Shown: positions 1 through 8,024 of the stretch, piece after piece | How the letters are laid out: every line of letters starts with the position of its first letter | Numbering within the stretch: position 1 is the first letter of the stretch | Assembly: GCA_050248955.1 (NCBI GenBank) | Contig: JBFWRK010000014.1 | Coordinates: forward strand, 66,504-130,503 | Origin: JBFWRK01 sp050248955 | GTDB lineage: Bacteria; Actinomycetota; Acidimicrobiia; Acidimicrobiales; Ilumatobacteraceae | DNA length: 64,000 nucleotides | Direction of reading: 5' to 3' | Position numbers and translations under genes: made by a program | Notes under the pieces: generated by a model | Told to the model about the DNA's origin: nothing | Database searches by the model: none | What the model saw: the letters and a program-made list of their open reading frames with translations, nothing else

Positions 1-506
1 TGCAGGCCGAGGTCGGCGGCGTGCTGCAGCTCCGCGACGGCGTCGGGGACGTCGAGCATCGGCATCAACGCCGCGGGGACGAGGCGATCAGGCGCGAAGC
101 CCTGCACCTCACTGGCCAGCCATTCGTTCTCGGCATGGGCGGCCTCGCGAATCAGCTGCGGATCCTCGATGAGGCTGCACCACAGTCCGATCGACTGGTA
201 CACGACCTCACCCCATATGCCTTCCTGATCGAGATCGATCATGCGCAGCTTGAGGTCGCGCGACCCCGGCGGTCGCTGCGAGATCTCCGCGATCGTCTCG
301 CCCGTCGTGCCCTTGCGGGTCATGATCTTCGGCAGCGGCCGCGTGAAGCTCTTGCCATCGACCGTCACCAGCTCTTCGCTGTCGGAGATGCGCTCCGTCT
401 TGGGCATCCGGTCGGCCTGCTTCTTCGGCATGATCTGGTGCCACAGATCGTCGGGCTCGAGCAGATGGGAGTCTCCGGAGTGGGCCCAGATCTTGTTCTC
501 GTCCAT
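1..506 (-). CDS. Amidohydrolase family 2 protein, N-terminal part (runs off the window)
   Basis: This open frame starts at ATG 506 and continues past the left edge, giving 168 residues. Residues 10-18 (SGDSHLLEP) match the start of amidohydrolase-2 proteins, whose D-x-H pair (here D12 and H14) binds the catalytic metal. The next segment (EPDDLW) is also typical of the uncharacterised actinobacterial branch related to ACMSD-type decarboxylases and hydrolases. A TACGAT -10-like box ends six bases before the ATG, so the gene may be read as a leaderless message. It diverges from the DUF35 gene at 629. Two similar proteins lie at 35133 and 43459. The substrate is unknown. Confidence 0.85.
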   Translation of the reverse strand, partial: MDENKIWAHSGDSHLLEPDDLWHQIMPKKQADRMPKTERISDSEELVTVDGKSFTRPLPKIMTRKGTTGETIAEISQRPPGSRDLKLRMIDLDQEGIWGEVVYQSIGLWCSLIEDPQLIREAAHAENEWLASEVQGFAPDRLVPAALMPMLDVPDAVAELQHAADLGL

Positions 507-512
507 CGCCGC

Positions 513-518
513 ATCGTA
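513..518 (-). promoter_or_regulatory. Candidate -10 box of the left-edge amidohydrolase
   Basis: On the minus strand TACGAT lies here, followed by six bases and then the ATG at 506. That spacing would place the transcription start at or next to the start codon. No Shine-Dalgarno sequence is visible. Inference from sequence only. Confidence 0.4.
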
Positions 519-548
519 AGTGCGGGCGCGAGATGAGTGAACCCTTCT

Positions 549-571
549 GCCCCGGAACGCCGTTCCGGGGC
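549..571. other. Perfect inverted repeat between divergent genes
   Basis: Ten-base arms (GCCCCGGAAC and its complement) are separated by a three-base loop (GCC). The repeat lies between the divergent starts at 506 (minus) and 629 (plus), so it is not at a gene end. It could be an operator, a hairpin in the leader of the DUF35 gene, or a remnant terminator. Confidence 0.5.
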
Positions 572-628
572 TCCCCTCGAACCGCGGCTCGCCCTCACGC
601 ACGGCCGGATGTCATGATCCTTCCCACA

Positions 629-1090
629 ATGAGTGCAATCAGTGGCCCGATCTCAGACGACGAGCTCGTCGCGATGTTCGCCCACCTCGGGATCGACCGC
701 GACAGCGCGGCCCACTTCCGTGGCCGGCTCGACCACCGGTTGCTCGTGAACCGCTGCGCCGACTGCGGCGTGTTCCACCACCCGTCGCGGCCCGTGTGCC
801 CACGCTGCTGGTCGTCGGCGGTCGTACCCACCGAGGTCGCAGGCACCGGAACGATCCACCTGCTGACGTTCCTGCACCAGGGTCCGCCTGCCCCGGGGGT
901 CGACTACAGCACGCCGTACCCGTTGGTCACGGTGGAGCTCGACGAGCAGGTCGGCCTCCGTTTCACCGCCACGGTCGTCGGCTCGCCGAACGAGTCGATC
1001 GCGATCGGCGAGCGGGTCGAGCTGCGGTGGATCGAGCGTGCGGGTGTGCCCGTGCCCGCCTTCGCACTCGTCGGGAGCACGGCCTCGTGA
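629..1090 (+). CDS. DUF35 zinc-ribbon/OB-fold protein, partner of thiolase-like protein
   Basis: A 153-residue protein with an N-terminal helix, a rubredoxin-like zinc ribbon (C43, C46, C57, C60 in CxxC pairs) and a C-terminal OB-fold of about 90 residues. This is the DUF35/ChsH2 C-terminal architecture. Such proteins form complexes with thiolase-like partners, for example the Ltp2-ChsH2 retro-aldolase of steroid side-chain degradation, where the OB domain helps bind the CoA ester. The thiolase-like gene follows with a four-base overlap (GTGA), strongly supporting a complex. The start at 629 fits the family; an in-frame ATG at 614 is an alternative. Confidence 0.88.
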   Translation: MSAISGPISDDELVAMFAHLGIDRDSAAHFRGRLDHRLLVNRCADCGVFHHPSRPVCPRCWSSAVVPTEVAGTGTIHLLTFLHQGPPAPGVDYSTPYPLVTVELDEQVGLRFTATVVGSPNESIAIGERVELRWIERAGVPVPAFALVGSTAS

Positions 1091-2259
1091 CGTCGTCACG
1101 GAACCCTCTCAAGGACCGGGTGGCCTTCGCCGGCGCCGCGTCCACCGGATTCACGCCGCACAACACCGAACGATCGCAGGCCTCGCTCGCCGCCGAGGCG
1201 TGCATCGAGGTCATGCGGCAGTGCGGGCTGACGGCTGCCGATGTCGACGGCATCTGCGGCTCCGTGCCGTCGGCACCCGACGTCCAGAACATGCTGGGCA
1301 TCCCGGAGGTGACCTGGTTCGCGAACCCGATGATCCCGTTCGTCAATCACGTCGCGGCCGCGGTCGGCGCCGTCCACAGCGGGCTGTGCGACGTGGTGCT
1401 GGCGTACCACGCCGCCTACCGCCTGCCGTGGAACACCATGTCATCGTTGCGCGATCCGTTCCGCCGGGTCGGCGCGATGGGCCCGCAGTTGGCGGGCAAC
1501 CCCGACACCGTGTTCGGCGCCATCGGCTACACCGCGTGGGCTTCGCGGTACATGCACGAGTTCGGGGCGCCGAAGGAGCACTTCGGCTACGTCGCGCTGA
1601 ACGACCGGTCGAACGCCGCCGACAACCCCCTCGCCGCGATGCGCGACCCGTTGACGATGGACGACTACCTGTCCTCGCGCATGATCCGGTGGCCGCTGTG
1701 CCTCCTCGACATGGACGTGCCGGTCGACGGTGCCGACGCGTTCATCATCACCACCGCCGAGCGGGCGCGCGACATGCGTCTGCCACCGGTGCTGGTCAAC
1801 GCCTGCGTCCTCGGCATGGTCGACGTCAACAGCGAGGAGCAGACGCCCTCGCTGCGTCATCACGGTCAGCAGGTGGTGGTCGACACCCTCAAGGCGAAGG
1901 GCGACTTCTGGATCGACGGTGCCGATGTGTACTTCCCGTACGACGGCTTCACCCCGATCACGCTCAACTGGATCGAGAACACCGGCTACTGCGGCCCGGG
2001 CGAAGCGGGATCGTTCATCGAGTCGAACTGGGACGCGGAGCGCAACCGGATCATGATCGGGGGGCGGGTGCCCGTGAACCCGCACGGTGGCGCCCTGTCC
2101 GAGGGCGGAACGCAGGGTTCCGGTCACATCCGCGAGGCCGTCCACCAGCTCCAGGGCCTCGCCGGCCCGCGGCAGGTCGCCGGTGCCAGGACCGCGCTGC
2201 TCACGTTGGGCGGCTTCTTCTTCAACGCCCAGGGGCTGAGCCTGCGCGCCGATGGGTGA
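1087..2259 (+). CDS. Thiolase-like lipid-transfer protein (probable retro-aldolase, Ltp2-like)
   Basis: A 390-residue thiolase-fold protein of the SCP-x/Ltp group. Its C-terminal part carries the CGPGEAGSFIE segment and the glycine-rich VNPHGG...SEGG...GSGH loop of thiolases. In the region where thiolases carry the nucleophilic cysteine I see no aligned Cys (around VNHVAAAVGAVHSG). This fits Ltp2-type retro-aldolases, which release a short acyl-CoA or ketone from a hydroxyacyl-CoA, better than a true thiolase. It starts with GTG overlapping the DUF35 stop and overlaps the Nudix gene, so the three form one operon. Substrate unknown. Confidence 0.85.
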   Translation: MTSSRNPLKDRVAFAGAASTGFTPHNTERSQASLAAEACIEVMRQCGLTAADVDGICGSVPSAPDVQNMLGIPEVTWFANPMIPFVNHVAAAVGAVHSGLCDVVLAYHAAYRLPWNTMSSLRDPFRRVGAMGPQLAGNPDTVFGAIGYTAWASRYMHEFGAPKEHFGYVALNDRSNAADNPLAAMRDPLTMDDYLSSRMIRWPLCLLDMDVPVDGADAFIITTAERARDMRLPPVLVNACVLGMVDVNSEEQTPSLRHHGQQVVVDTLKAKGDFWIDGADVYFPYDGFTPITLNWIENTGYCGPGEAGSFIESNWDAERNRIMIGGRVPVNPHGGALSEGGTQGSGHIREAVHQLQGLAGPRQVAGARTALLTLGGFFFNAQGLSLRADG

Positions 2260-2923
2260 CGTGGTGACGGCCCCGGGCAGCTCGGACACGATCACGGTCG
2301 CGGACGTCGTCGACGCCTGCGCCTCGCTCCCCGAACCGGTCTGGCGGCGCATCGTCCCGGACCACCCGCGACCCCGACGTGCCGCGACGTTGGTGCCGAT
2401 CGTGGACATCGACGGGCACGCCGCGGTGGTCGTCACCAAGCGAGCCGGATCGCTCGACCACGGCGGCGACTGGGTGTTCCCCGGCGGCCAGGTGGACGAC
2501 GACGACGCATCCCACCGCGACGCCGCGCGGCGCGAGGCCGCGGAGGAGCTCGGTGTCGACGAGCACCACATCGAGGTCGTCGGCCAGCTCACCACCTACG
2601 GGCCGATCGTGTCGGGCTACGTGATCGAGGTCTACGTCGGTCTGCTCGATCCGACTGCGAGGCTGGCTCCCCCGCCCGGCGAGGTCGCCGAGGTGGCAGT
2701 CGTCCGGATCGCCCATCTGCTCGACGCGGACACGCATCGTCGAGCACCCGCGAACATCGAGCGCCGGGCGCGGTTGGCCGAGGCCGAGCTCCTGGGGTTC
2801 ACGCCCGACCTCAGCGACCTGCGCCACTACCGCGTGCGCGACGACGAGCACCTCTGGGGCCTGCAGGCCGACATCATCTTCGAGCTCCTCCGGCACCTCA
2901 CCGGCGGAACCCACGACTTCTGA
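2252..2923 (+). CDS. Nudix hydrolase, CoA-pyrophosphatase type
   Basis: A 223-residue Nudix protein. The core reads VFPGGQVDDDD, eight residues, then REAAEELGV. The eight-residue spacing before REAAEE is that of the CoA pyrophosphatase subgroup rather than the standard seven. Such enzymes cleave CoA or acyl-CoA into phosphopantetheine products and 3',5'-ADP, which would fit a locus that loads many substrates onto CoA. The ATG overlaps the stop of the thiolase-like gene by eight bases, and the next gene begins nine bases after its stop, so it sits inside an operon. CoA as substrate is inferred from the motif spacing only. Confidence 0.85.
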   Translation: MGDVVTAPGSSDTITVADVVDACASLPEPVWRRIVPDHPRPRRAATLVPIVDIDGHAAVVVTKRAGSLDHGGDWVFPGGQVDDDDASHRDAARREAAEELGVDEHHIEVVGQLTTYGPIVSGYVIEVYVGLLDPTARLAPPPGEVAEVAVVRIAHLLDADTHRRAPANIERRARLAEAELLGFTPDLSDLRHYRVRDDEHLWGLQADIIFELLRHLTGGTHDF

Positions 2924-2932
2924 AGGAGCACC

Positions 2933-4069
2933 ATGTCCGGCGCACACACCATGTCGTTCGATCCGATCACGGTCGAGGAGGCCGGGATCGACCCGGCGCG
3001 GCTCGACGTCTTCCTCCGCCGCGTGCGGCTCGAGGTCGAGCAGGGTGCGCTGCCGACGGCGCAGGTCGCCGTCGCTCGGCACGGGCGGCTCGTGGTGTCG
3101 GAGACCTACGGTGACATCGACCCCGCTCGCAAGTTCATCCTGCAGTCGGTCGGGCGCACGGTCGTCGCCGGAGCGATCTGGAAGCTGCTCGGCGAAGGGC
3201 TGATCGCGCTCGACGAGCGGGTGGGCGACATCGTGCCCGAGTTCGCCACGAACGGGAAGGAGGTGGTGACCGTCGAGCAGGTGCTCACGCACACCGGCGG
3301 GTTCCCGTTCGCCCCGCTCGGCTACCCGAAGATGCTCGAACGATCGAAGCGACTCGAGGCGTTCGGCAAGTGGCGGCTCGACTGGGAGCCGGGCACGCGT
3401 CTGCAGTTCCACCTGACGAGCGCAGCATGGGTGATCGCCGAGCTGATCGAGCGCCGCACCGGGCTCCCCTTCGCCGACTACCTCCGACAGGAGATCGTCG
3501 AGCCGCTCGGGCTGGGCTTCGTGCTGCCCGTCGCCGAGGACCAGTTCGATGAGATCGTGGCGGTGCCGATCGCGATCGACCGCACGAGCGACGACCAGGA
3601 GGTCGACCCGTGGGGCCCCTGGTACCTCGCCAACGCGCCGGTGTTGGCCGGCGGGGAGCCCAGTCACTCGATCGTCGGCAACGCGGCCGACGTCGCGTTG
3701 TTCCTCCAGGCGCTGTACCACTCCGGCCTCTGGGCGGACGGTGTGGTGGACGACGCCATCACGCCCCGTGTCTCACGTCCGGTCGACGGCGAGAAGCTCT
3801 ACGGCGGCAGCCCCGAGATCGCGAACATCGGTCTGTTCTGCACGGTCAGCGGCGAGTACGGGGGCAGCTGGACGCCGCGCACGGGGTCGCCGCGCACCTT
3901 CGGGCACGGCGGCGCGCCGTGCCAGCTCGCGTTCATGGACCCTGACGCCGGCACGTCGTTCGCGTTCCTCACCAACGGGTACCCGCTCGCGGGCTACGAC
4001 TACAGCGCGGTCGGCAAGAACCGGATCACCAACCTCGGCAACCTGGGCAACGACCTCGTCAGAGCGTGA
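2933..4069 (+). CDS. Beta-lactamase-fold serine hydrolase relative with altered active site
   Basis: A 378-residue class C beta-lactamase/EstB-type protein with no signal peptide. The fold is clear from the serine helix (FILQSVGRTVVAG), the VLTHTGGFPF segment, WEPGTR and the C-terminal FGHGGAPCQLAFMD. However the S-x-x-K motif reads S72-V-G-R75, with arginine for the catalytic lysine, and the position usually held by tyrosine appears to be F159 (FHLTS). Serine and the HGG element remain. It may be a weak esterase or a binding protein. An AAGGAG ribosome site precedes the ATG. The end overlaps the convergent ligase gene by 11 bases. Confidence 0.85.
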   Translation: MSGAHTMSFDPITVEEAGIDPARLDVFLRRVRLEVEQGALPTAQVAVARHGRLVVSETYGDIDPARKFILQSVGRTVVAGAIWKLLGEGLIALDERVGDIVPEFATNGKEVVTVEQVLTHTGGFPFAPLGYPKMLERSKRLEAFGKWRLDWEPGTRLQFHLTSAAWVIAELIERRTGLPFADYLRQEIVEPLGLGFVLPVAEDQFDEIVAVPIAIDRTSDDQEVDPWGPWYLANAPVLAGGEPSHSIVGNAADVALFLQALYHSGLWADGVVDDAITPRVSRPVDGEKLYGGSPEIANIGLFCTVSGEYGGSWTPRTGSPRTFGHGGAPCQLAFMDPDAGTSFAFLTNGYPLAGYDYSAVGKNRITNLGNLGNDLVRA

Positions 4070-5720
4070 CGGGTGCGGCGAGTCCGTCGGGCCACGCACC
4101 GTCGGACAACCACTGCGTCAACACGGGTTTGATCACCTTGCCCATCGCGTTGCGCGGGAAGCGTTCGACCGCGAACCACGCCGCCGGCACCTTGTACCTG
4201 GCCAACTGCGACGCGCAGACCGCCGCGAGCTGCTCCCGGTCGAGGTCGCCGGCGTCGACGTCGGGCGCGGGCGACACGAACGCCACCACCTCCTCGCCCA
4301 GGCGAGGGTGCTCGCGTGGCACCACCGCGATCTCGGCGATCTGCGGCAGCAGCTCCACGACGCGTTCGACCTCTGCCGGGTACACGTTCGCGCCACCGCG
4401 GATGATCAGGTCGGAATGCCGATCGAGCACCCAGAGCACACCGTCGGCGTCGATCCTGCCGACGTCGCCCGTGTGCAGCACCCCGCCGCGCAGCACCGCT
4501 GCGGTCGCGTCGGGCCGGTTCCAGTACCCGAGCATCGTCGAGTAGCAGCCGGCGTACGGTCCGTCCGACCGGGGCCCCACGCAGATCTCGCCCTCGACGT
4601 CCGGCCCGAGCGCGGCGCCGGCGGCGTCGCGGACGGTGACGTCGACGTGCTCCCGGGCCACCCCGGACGACCCGACCGGGTTGGATCGCACCGCGAGCGA
4701 TGCGCCGGTGACGCCGGTGGGCGCCTCGGTCAACCCGTACCCGACCACGAAGTCACGGCCGAACCGCTCGCGATAGCGCTCGCGCAGCCCGGCAGGGACC
4801 TTGGCCCCGCCGACGCCCAGGTGTGTGAGCGTGGCGACGTCGCCCGGTTCGATGTCGGGCCGGGTCAGCAGGTCGTAGACGGTCGGTGGGGTGGTGTACA
4901 TCCGCTGCACCGCGAACTCGCGCACCCATCCGGCGACCCCGACCGCGTCGATCCGGTCGATCGGCACCAGCAGGCCGCCGCACAGCATGGACTGGATGGT
5001 GGACAGCACCTGCATGTTGAGGATGGTCAGCGGCAGGATCGTGCCCTGCACCAGCGGTCCGGGTTCGAGCCGCGTGATCGCGGCCGGCGACAGCAGGATG
5101 TTGTGCTGGCTGTGCACGGCACCCTTCGGTCGGCCGGTCGTGCCGCTCGTGTACGCGATCGCGGCGGGGCCGTGCGGGTCGACGTGGTCGATCCCGCGAC
5201 GGTCGGCGCTCCCCGCCGCCCACCAGCTCCCGGGACGCTCGACGTCGACCAGCAGCACGACGGTGTCGGGTTGCGCAGCGGGCGAGTCGAGCGACGCCGC
5301 CGTCGCCGCCGTGGTCACGAGGAACGAGGCGCCACTGTCGTCGAGCAGGAACCGCTGCTCGGGTGCCGCGAGATGGGTGTTGATGCCCACCCAGATCGCC
5401 CCGAGACGCATCACCGCGAGGAAGCCGACCACGACGTCCACCGTGTTGGGCAGGCTCATCGCCACCCGGTCGTACGGACGCACACCCGACCCGGCGAGCA
5501 CGTCGGCCGCCCGGTCGACCGCCTCGCGGAGCTCGGCGTAGGTGAAGCGCGCCCGGCGGTCGGCGAGCGCCGGTGCGTCGCCGTGCAGGTCGGCCGCAAC
5601 GTCGACGAGCGATGCGACCGACTCCGGCACGCCGGGGATGGCCCGGGGAGATGCGCACACCAGGCCGTGCTCGGCGAGGAACGCTGCGGCTGACGCGTCG
5701 CTCGACACACTGCGGTCCAT
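4059..5720 (-). CDS. AMP-dependent fatty-acyl/carboxylate-CoA ligase
   Basis: A 553-residue ANL-superfamily ligase. It has the P-loop YTSGTTGRPKG, the YGLTEAPTG adenine-binding motif, the hinge TGDVGRIDADG and HSDLIIRGGANVYP, and the C-terminal catalytic lysine in PRNAMGK. It should activate a free carboxylic acid to its CoA thioester with ATP. Two adjacent ATGs exist (5723 and 5720). A -10-like TATCCT ends seven bases before 5720, suggesting a leaderless message. The gene diverges from the crotonase at 5788 across a short shared promoter region. One of three ligases in the window; substrate not predictable. Confidence 0.93.
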   Translation of the reverse strand: MDRSVSSDASAAAFLAEHGLVCASPRAIPGVPESVASLVDVAADLHGDAPALADRRARFTYAELREAVDRAADVLAGSGVRPYDRVAMSLPNTVDVVVGFLAVMRLGAIWVGINTHLAAPEQRFLLDDSGASFLVTTAATAASLDSPAAQPDTVVLLVDVERPGSWWAAGSADRRGIDHVDPHGPAAIAYTSGTTGRPKGAVHSQHNILLSPAAITRLEPGPLVQGTILPLTILNMQVLSTIQSMLCGGLLVPIDRIDAVGVAGWVREFAVQRMYTTPPTVYDLLTRPDIEPGDVATLTHLGVGGAKVPAGLRERYRERFGRDFVVGYGLTEAPTGVTGASLAVRSNPVGSSGVAREHVDVTVRDAAGAALGPDVEGEICVGPRSDGPYAGCYSTMLGYWNRPDATAAVLRGGVLHTGDVGRIDADGVLWVLDRHSDLIIRGGANVYPAEVERVVELLPQIAEIAVVPREHPRLGEEVVAFVSPAPDVDAGDLDREQLAAVCASQLARYKVPAAWFAVERFPRNAMGKVIKPVLTQWLSDGAWPDGLAAPVTL

Positions 5721-5727
5721 CATGTTG

Positions 5728-5735
5728 AGGATACT
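5728..5735 (-). promoter_or_regulatory. AGTAYMCT-type -10/operator element of the ligase gene
   Basis: On the minus strand the sequence is AGTATCCT, followed by seven bases and the ATG at 5720. It belongs to a set of seven closely similar elements in front of genes in this window, described in the findings. It lies in the 67-base gap between two divergent genes, so it could influence both. Confidence 0.45.
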
Positions 5736-5787
5736 GTTTTGTCCGGAGTCGGCCCGAGTCGCACACGCGGGCCGGAGGGGAACCACC

Positions 5788-6588
5788 ATGACCGACAACA
5801 CCGATGCGCTGTTCGAACGCGACGGGCACATCGCCCGCATCACGCTCAACCGGCCCGAACGGGGCAACGCGCTCACCACGTCGATGGGCGACCTCCTCCA
5901 CCAGTTCTGGCAGGAGATCAAGGCCGACCCGCGCATCCGGTGCACGATCATCACCGGCGCCGGCGACCGGCACTTCTGCACCGGTGCCGACGTCGACAAC
6001 GTTGCCGCCACCGGTCGCGTGCGAGGCGGCTTCGACTCGCTGCGCAACGAGGTGCTGCTCACCCCGCGCCAGAACGACGTCTGGAAGCCGACCATCTGCG
6101 CGGTCAACGGCATGGTGGCGGGCGGCGGCCTGCACTTCGTGGTCGACGCCGACATCGTGGTCGCCGCCGACCACGCCACGTTCCTCGACACCCACGTCAA
6201 CGTGGGCATGGTGGGGGCCATCGAGAACATCGGCCTCGCCAACCGCATGCCGCTCGGCACGGCGCTGCGCATGACGCTGCAGGGCCGCAACTACCGCCTG
6301 TCGGCCGAGCGCGCCTTCCAGCTCGGCCTCGTGGAGGAGCTCTGCCCCCGCGCCGATCTCGACGGCCTCGCGACATCGATCGCCGAGGACATCTGCAAGA
6401 ACTCACCGAACGCCGTGTCGTTGTCGATGCGCTCGGTGTGGAGCAGCCGTGAGATGCCGTACTCCCAGGCGATCGACCACGGCTACTCGCTCCTGCGCAT
6501 GCACTGGATGCACCCGGACTTCACCGAGGGCCCGGTTGCGTTCGCAGAACGCCGCGAACCCGTCTGGTACGTCGCCGGCGATGGCTGA
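5788..6588 (+). CDS. Enoyl-CoA hydratase/isomerase family protein lacking canonical glutamates
   Basis: A 266-residue crotonase-fold protein with the oxyanion-hole segments FCTGADVDN and NGMVAGGGLHF. The first canonical catalytic glutamate (GGGLE in hydratases) is H here (GGGLH), and no glutamate is seen at the second site (HVNVGMVGAIEN). A simple hydratase role is therefore doubtful; other crotonase chemistry such as isomerisation, hydrolysis or C-C cleavage is possible. The ATG at 5788 has a GGAGGGG ribosome site. It diverges from the acyl-CoA ligase at 5720, and the two probably act on the same substrate. Confidence 0.88.
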   Translation: MTDNTDALFERDGHIARITLNRPERGNALTTSMGDLLHQFWQEIKADPRIRCTIITGAGDRHFCTGADVDNVAATGRVRGGFDSLRNEVLLTPRQNDVWKPTICAVNGMVAGGGLHFVVDADIVVAADHATFLDTHVNVGMVGAIENIGLANRMPLGTALRMTLQGRNYRLSAERAFQLGLVEELCPRADLDGLATSIAEDICKNSPNAVSLSMRSVWSSREMPYSQAIDHGYSLLRMHWMHPDFTEGPVAFAERREPVWYVAGDG

Positions 6589-6637
6589 CACCGCCACCCG
6601 TACGGTTCGGCCGACTCTCGCCGCCGGATCGATATCC

Positions 6638-6649
6638 AGTACCCTGATT
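6638..6649 (+). promoter_or_regulatory. AGTAYMCT-type promoter element upstream of the molybdenum hydroxylase operon
   Basis: The sequence AGTACCCTGATT contains a -10-like TACCCT about 54 bases before the GTG at 6700. The same AGTAnnCTGATT arrangement appears on the minus strand upstream of the ABC substrate-binding gene (32720-32731). Confidence 0.4.
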
Positions 6650-6699
6650 GCACCAAATGATCGGATTCTGCCGGTCGGATCGCCCGAGGTGACGCACAC

Positions 6700-7563
6700 G
6701 TGAAGCCAGCTCCCTTCGACTACGAGTGCCCAACCACCATCGACGAGGCGGTCGCTGTGCTGGCACGCGGCGACGCCAAGGTGCTGGCCGGTGGGCAGAG
6801 CCTCATCCCGGTGCTCGCGCTGCGGCTCGCCACGTTCGATCAGCTCGTCGATCTGCGGAAGATCGACGAATTGCAGCAGATCGACGTCGGGCCCGAGTCG
6901 GTGCGCGTGGGGGCCATGATCCGTCAGGCGGCCGCCGAACGCCACGACGGCCTGCGGAGCGCGGTGCCGCTCCTCGCCCGAGCACTCGCCAACGTCGGTC
7001 ACTTCCAGATCCGCAACCGCGGTACCGTCGGCGGCTCGATCGCCCATGCCGATCCGGCCGCGGAGCTGCCCGCGGTGGCCCTCGCCCTCGACGCGACGCT
7101 CGAGGCTGCCGGTCCGAACGGGCGGCGTGACATCGCCGCCGCCGACTTCTTCGAGGGCACGTTCACCACCGCCCTCGCCGAGCACGAGATCCTTACCGCC
7201 ATCCGCTTCCCGGTGTGGGGCCCGGGGTCGGGCTTCGCCGTCGAGGAGGTCGCTCGACGCCACGGCGACTTCGCGCTCGTCGGCGCGGTGTGTGGCGTCC
7301 AGATCTCCGGCGGCATCGTGAGCCGGGCCGCGATCGCGTTGTTCGGCATGGGCTCCACGCCGGTGCGCGCATCGGCCGCCGAGCAGGAGCTCGTCGGTGC
7401 CGCACCGTCGAGCATCGACCTGGCAGCGCTCGGCACCACCGCGATGATCGGGCTCGACCCGCCCACCGACATCCACGCCAGTGGCGAGTACCGCAAGGCG
7501 GTCGGCGCCCACGTCGTCCGCACCGCCATCACCCGTGCCCTCGAGGAGGCCCACCGTGGCTGA
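6700..7563 (+). CDS. Molybdenum hydroxylase FAD-binding (medium, CoxM-like) subunit
   Basis: A 287-residue FAD-binding subunit of the xanthine dehydrogenase/CO dehydrogenase family. The FAD-binding motifs are LAGGQSLIPVL near residue 30 and RNRGTVGGSIAHADPAAELP around residues 105-125, where the TVGGS and HADP elements are characteristic. It would pass electrons from the FeS subunit encoded next to it. It starts with GTG, with a GAGGTGA ribosome site about ten bases upstream. The FeS-subunit gene overlaps its end by eight bases. The molybdopterin subunit is separated, at 10915. Confidence 0.92.
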   Translation: MKPAPFDYECPTTIDEAVAVLARGDAKVLAGGQSLIPVLALRLATFDQLVDLRKIDELQQIDVGPESVRVGAMIRQAAAERHDGLRSAVPLLARALANVGHFQIRNRGTVGGSIAHADPAAELPAVALALDATLEAAGPNGRRDIAAADFFEGTFTTALAEHEILTAIRFPVWGPGSGFAVEEVARRHGDFALVGAVCGVQISGGIVSRAAIALFGMGSTPVRASAAEQELVGAAPSSIDLAALGTTAMIGLDPPTDIHASGEYRKAVGAHVVRTAITRALEEAHRG

Positions 7564-8023
7564 CGTCACGATCACCGTCAACGGCACCACGCACCAGCTG
7601 TCGGTGGAACCGAGGAAGGTGCTCGCCGACGTGCTCCGCGAGGACTGCGGCCTCACGGGTACGCACCTCGGGTGCGAGCACGGGGTGTGCGGTGCCTGCA
7701 CCGTCATCATCGACGGCGATGCGGTCCGAGCGTGCCTGCAGTTCGCCGTGCAGGCCGACGGTGCCGACATCACCACGATCGAGGGCATCGCCCCGGACGG
7801 GATTCTCACCGCGGTGCAGCAGGCGTTGGCCGATCACCACGGTCTGCAGTGCGGCTTCTGCACGCCCGGCTTCGTGGTGTCGATCACGGCCTTCCTCGAC
7901 GCCAACCCCGACCCGACCGACGCCGAGATCCGCGAAGGCATGTCCGGGAACATCTGCCGGTGCACCGGCTACCAGGGAATCCTCAAGGCCGTCCGCCAGG
8001 CGGCCGACGCGCGGGCCAGTTGA
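7556..8023 (+). CDS. Molybdenum hydroxylase [2Fe-2S] (small, CoxS-like) subunit
   Basis: A 155-residue two-cluster ferredoxin-like subunit. The N-terminal plant-type cluster ligands are in CEHGVCGACTV plus the later cysteine in RACLQF. The C-terminal helical domain carries CGFCTPGF and ICRCTGY. Electrons from the molybdenum site pass through these clusters to FAD. The GTG start overlaps the medium-subunit stop by eight bases, so the two are coupled. The hydrolase gene follows one base after its stop. Confidence 0.93.
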   Translation: MADVTITVNGTTHQLSVEPRKVLADVLREDCGLTGTHLGCEHGVCGACTVIIDGDAVRACLQFAVQADGADITTIEGIAPDGILTAVQQALADHHGLQCGFCTPGFVVSITAFLDANPDPTDAEIREGMSGNICRCTGYQGILKAVRQAADARAS

Positions 8024-8024
8024 G

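Noticed and set aside
3549..5693. Long plus-strand open frame of 714 codons spanning two genes
   Set aside because: It crosses the ends of the beta-lactamase-fold and ligase genes in wrong frames; both real genes have complete family motifs.
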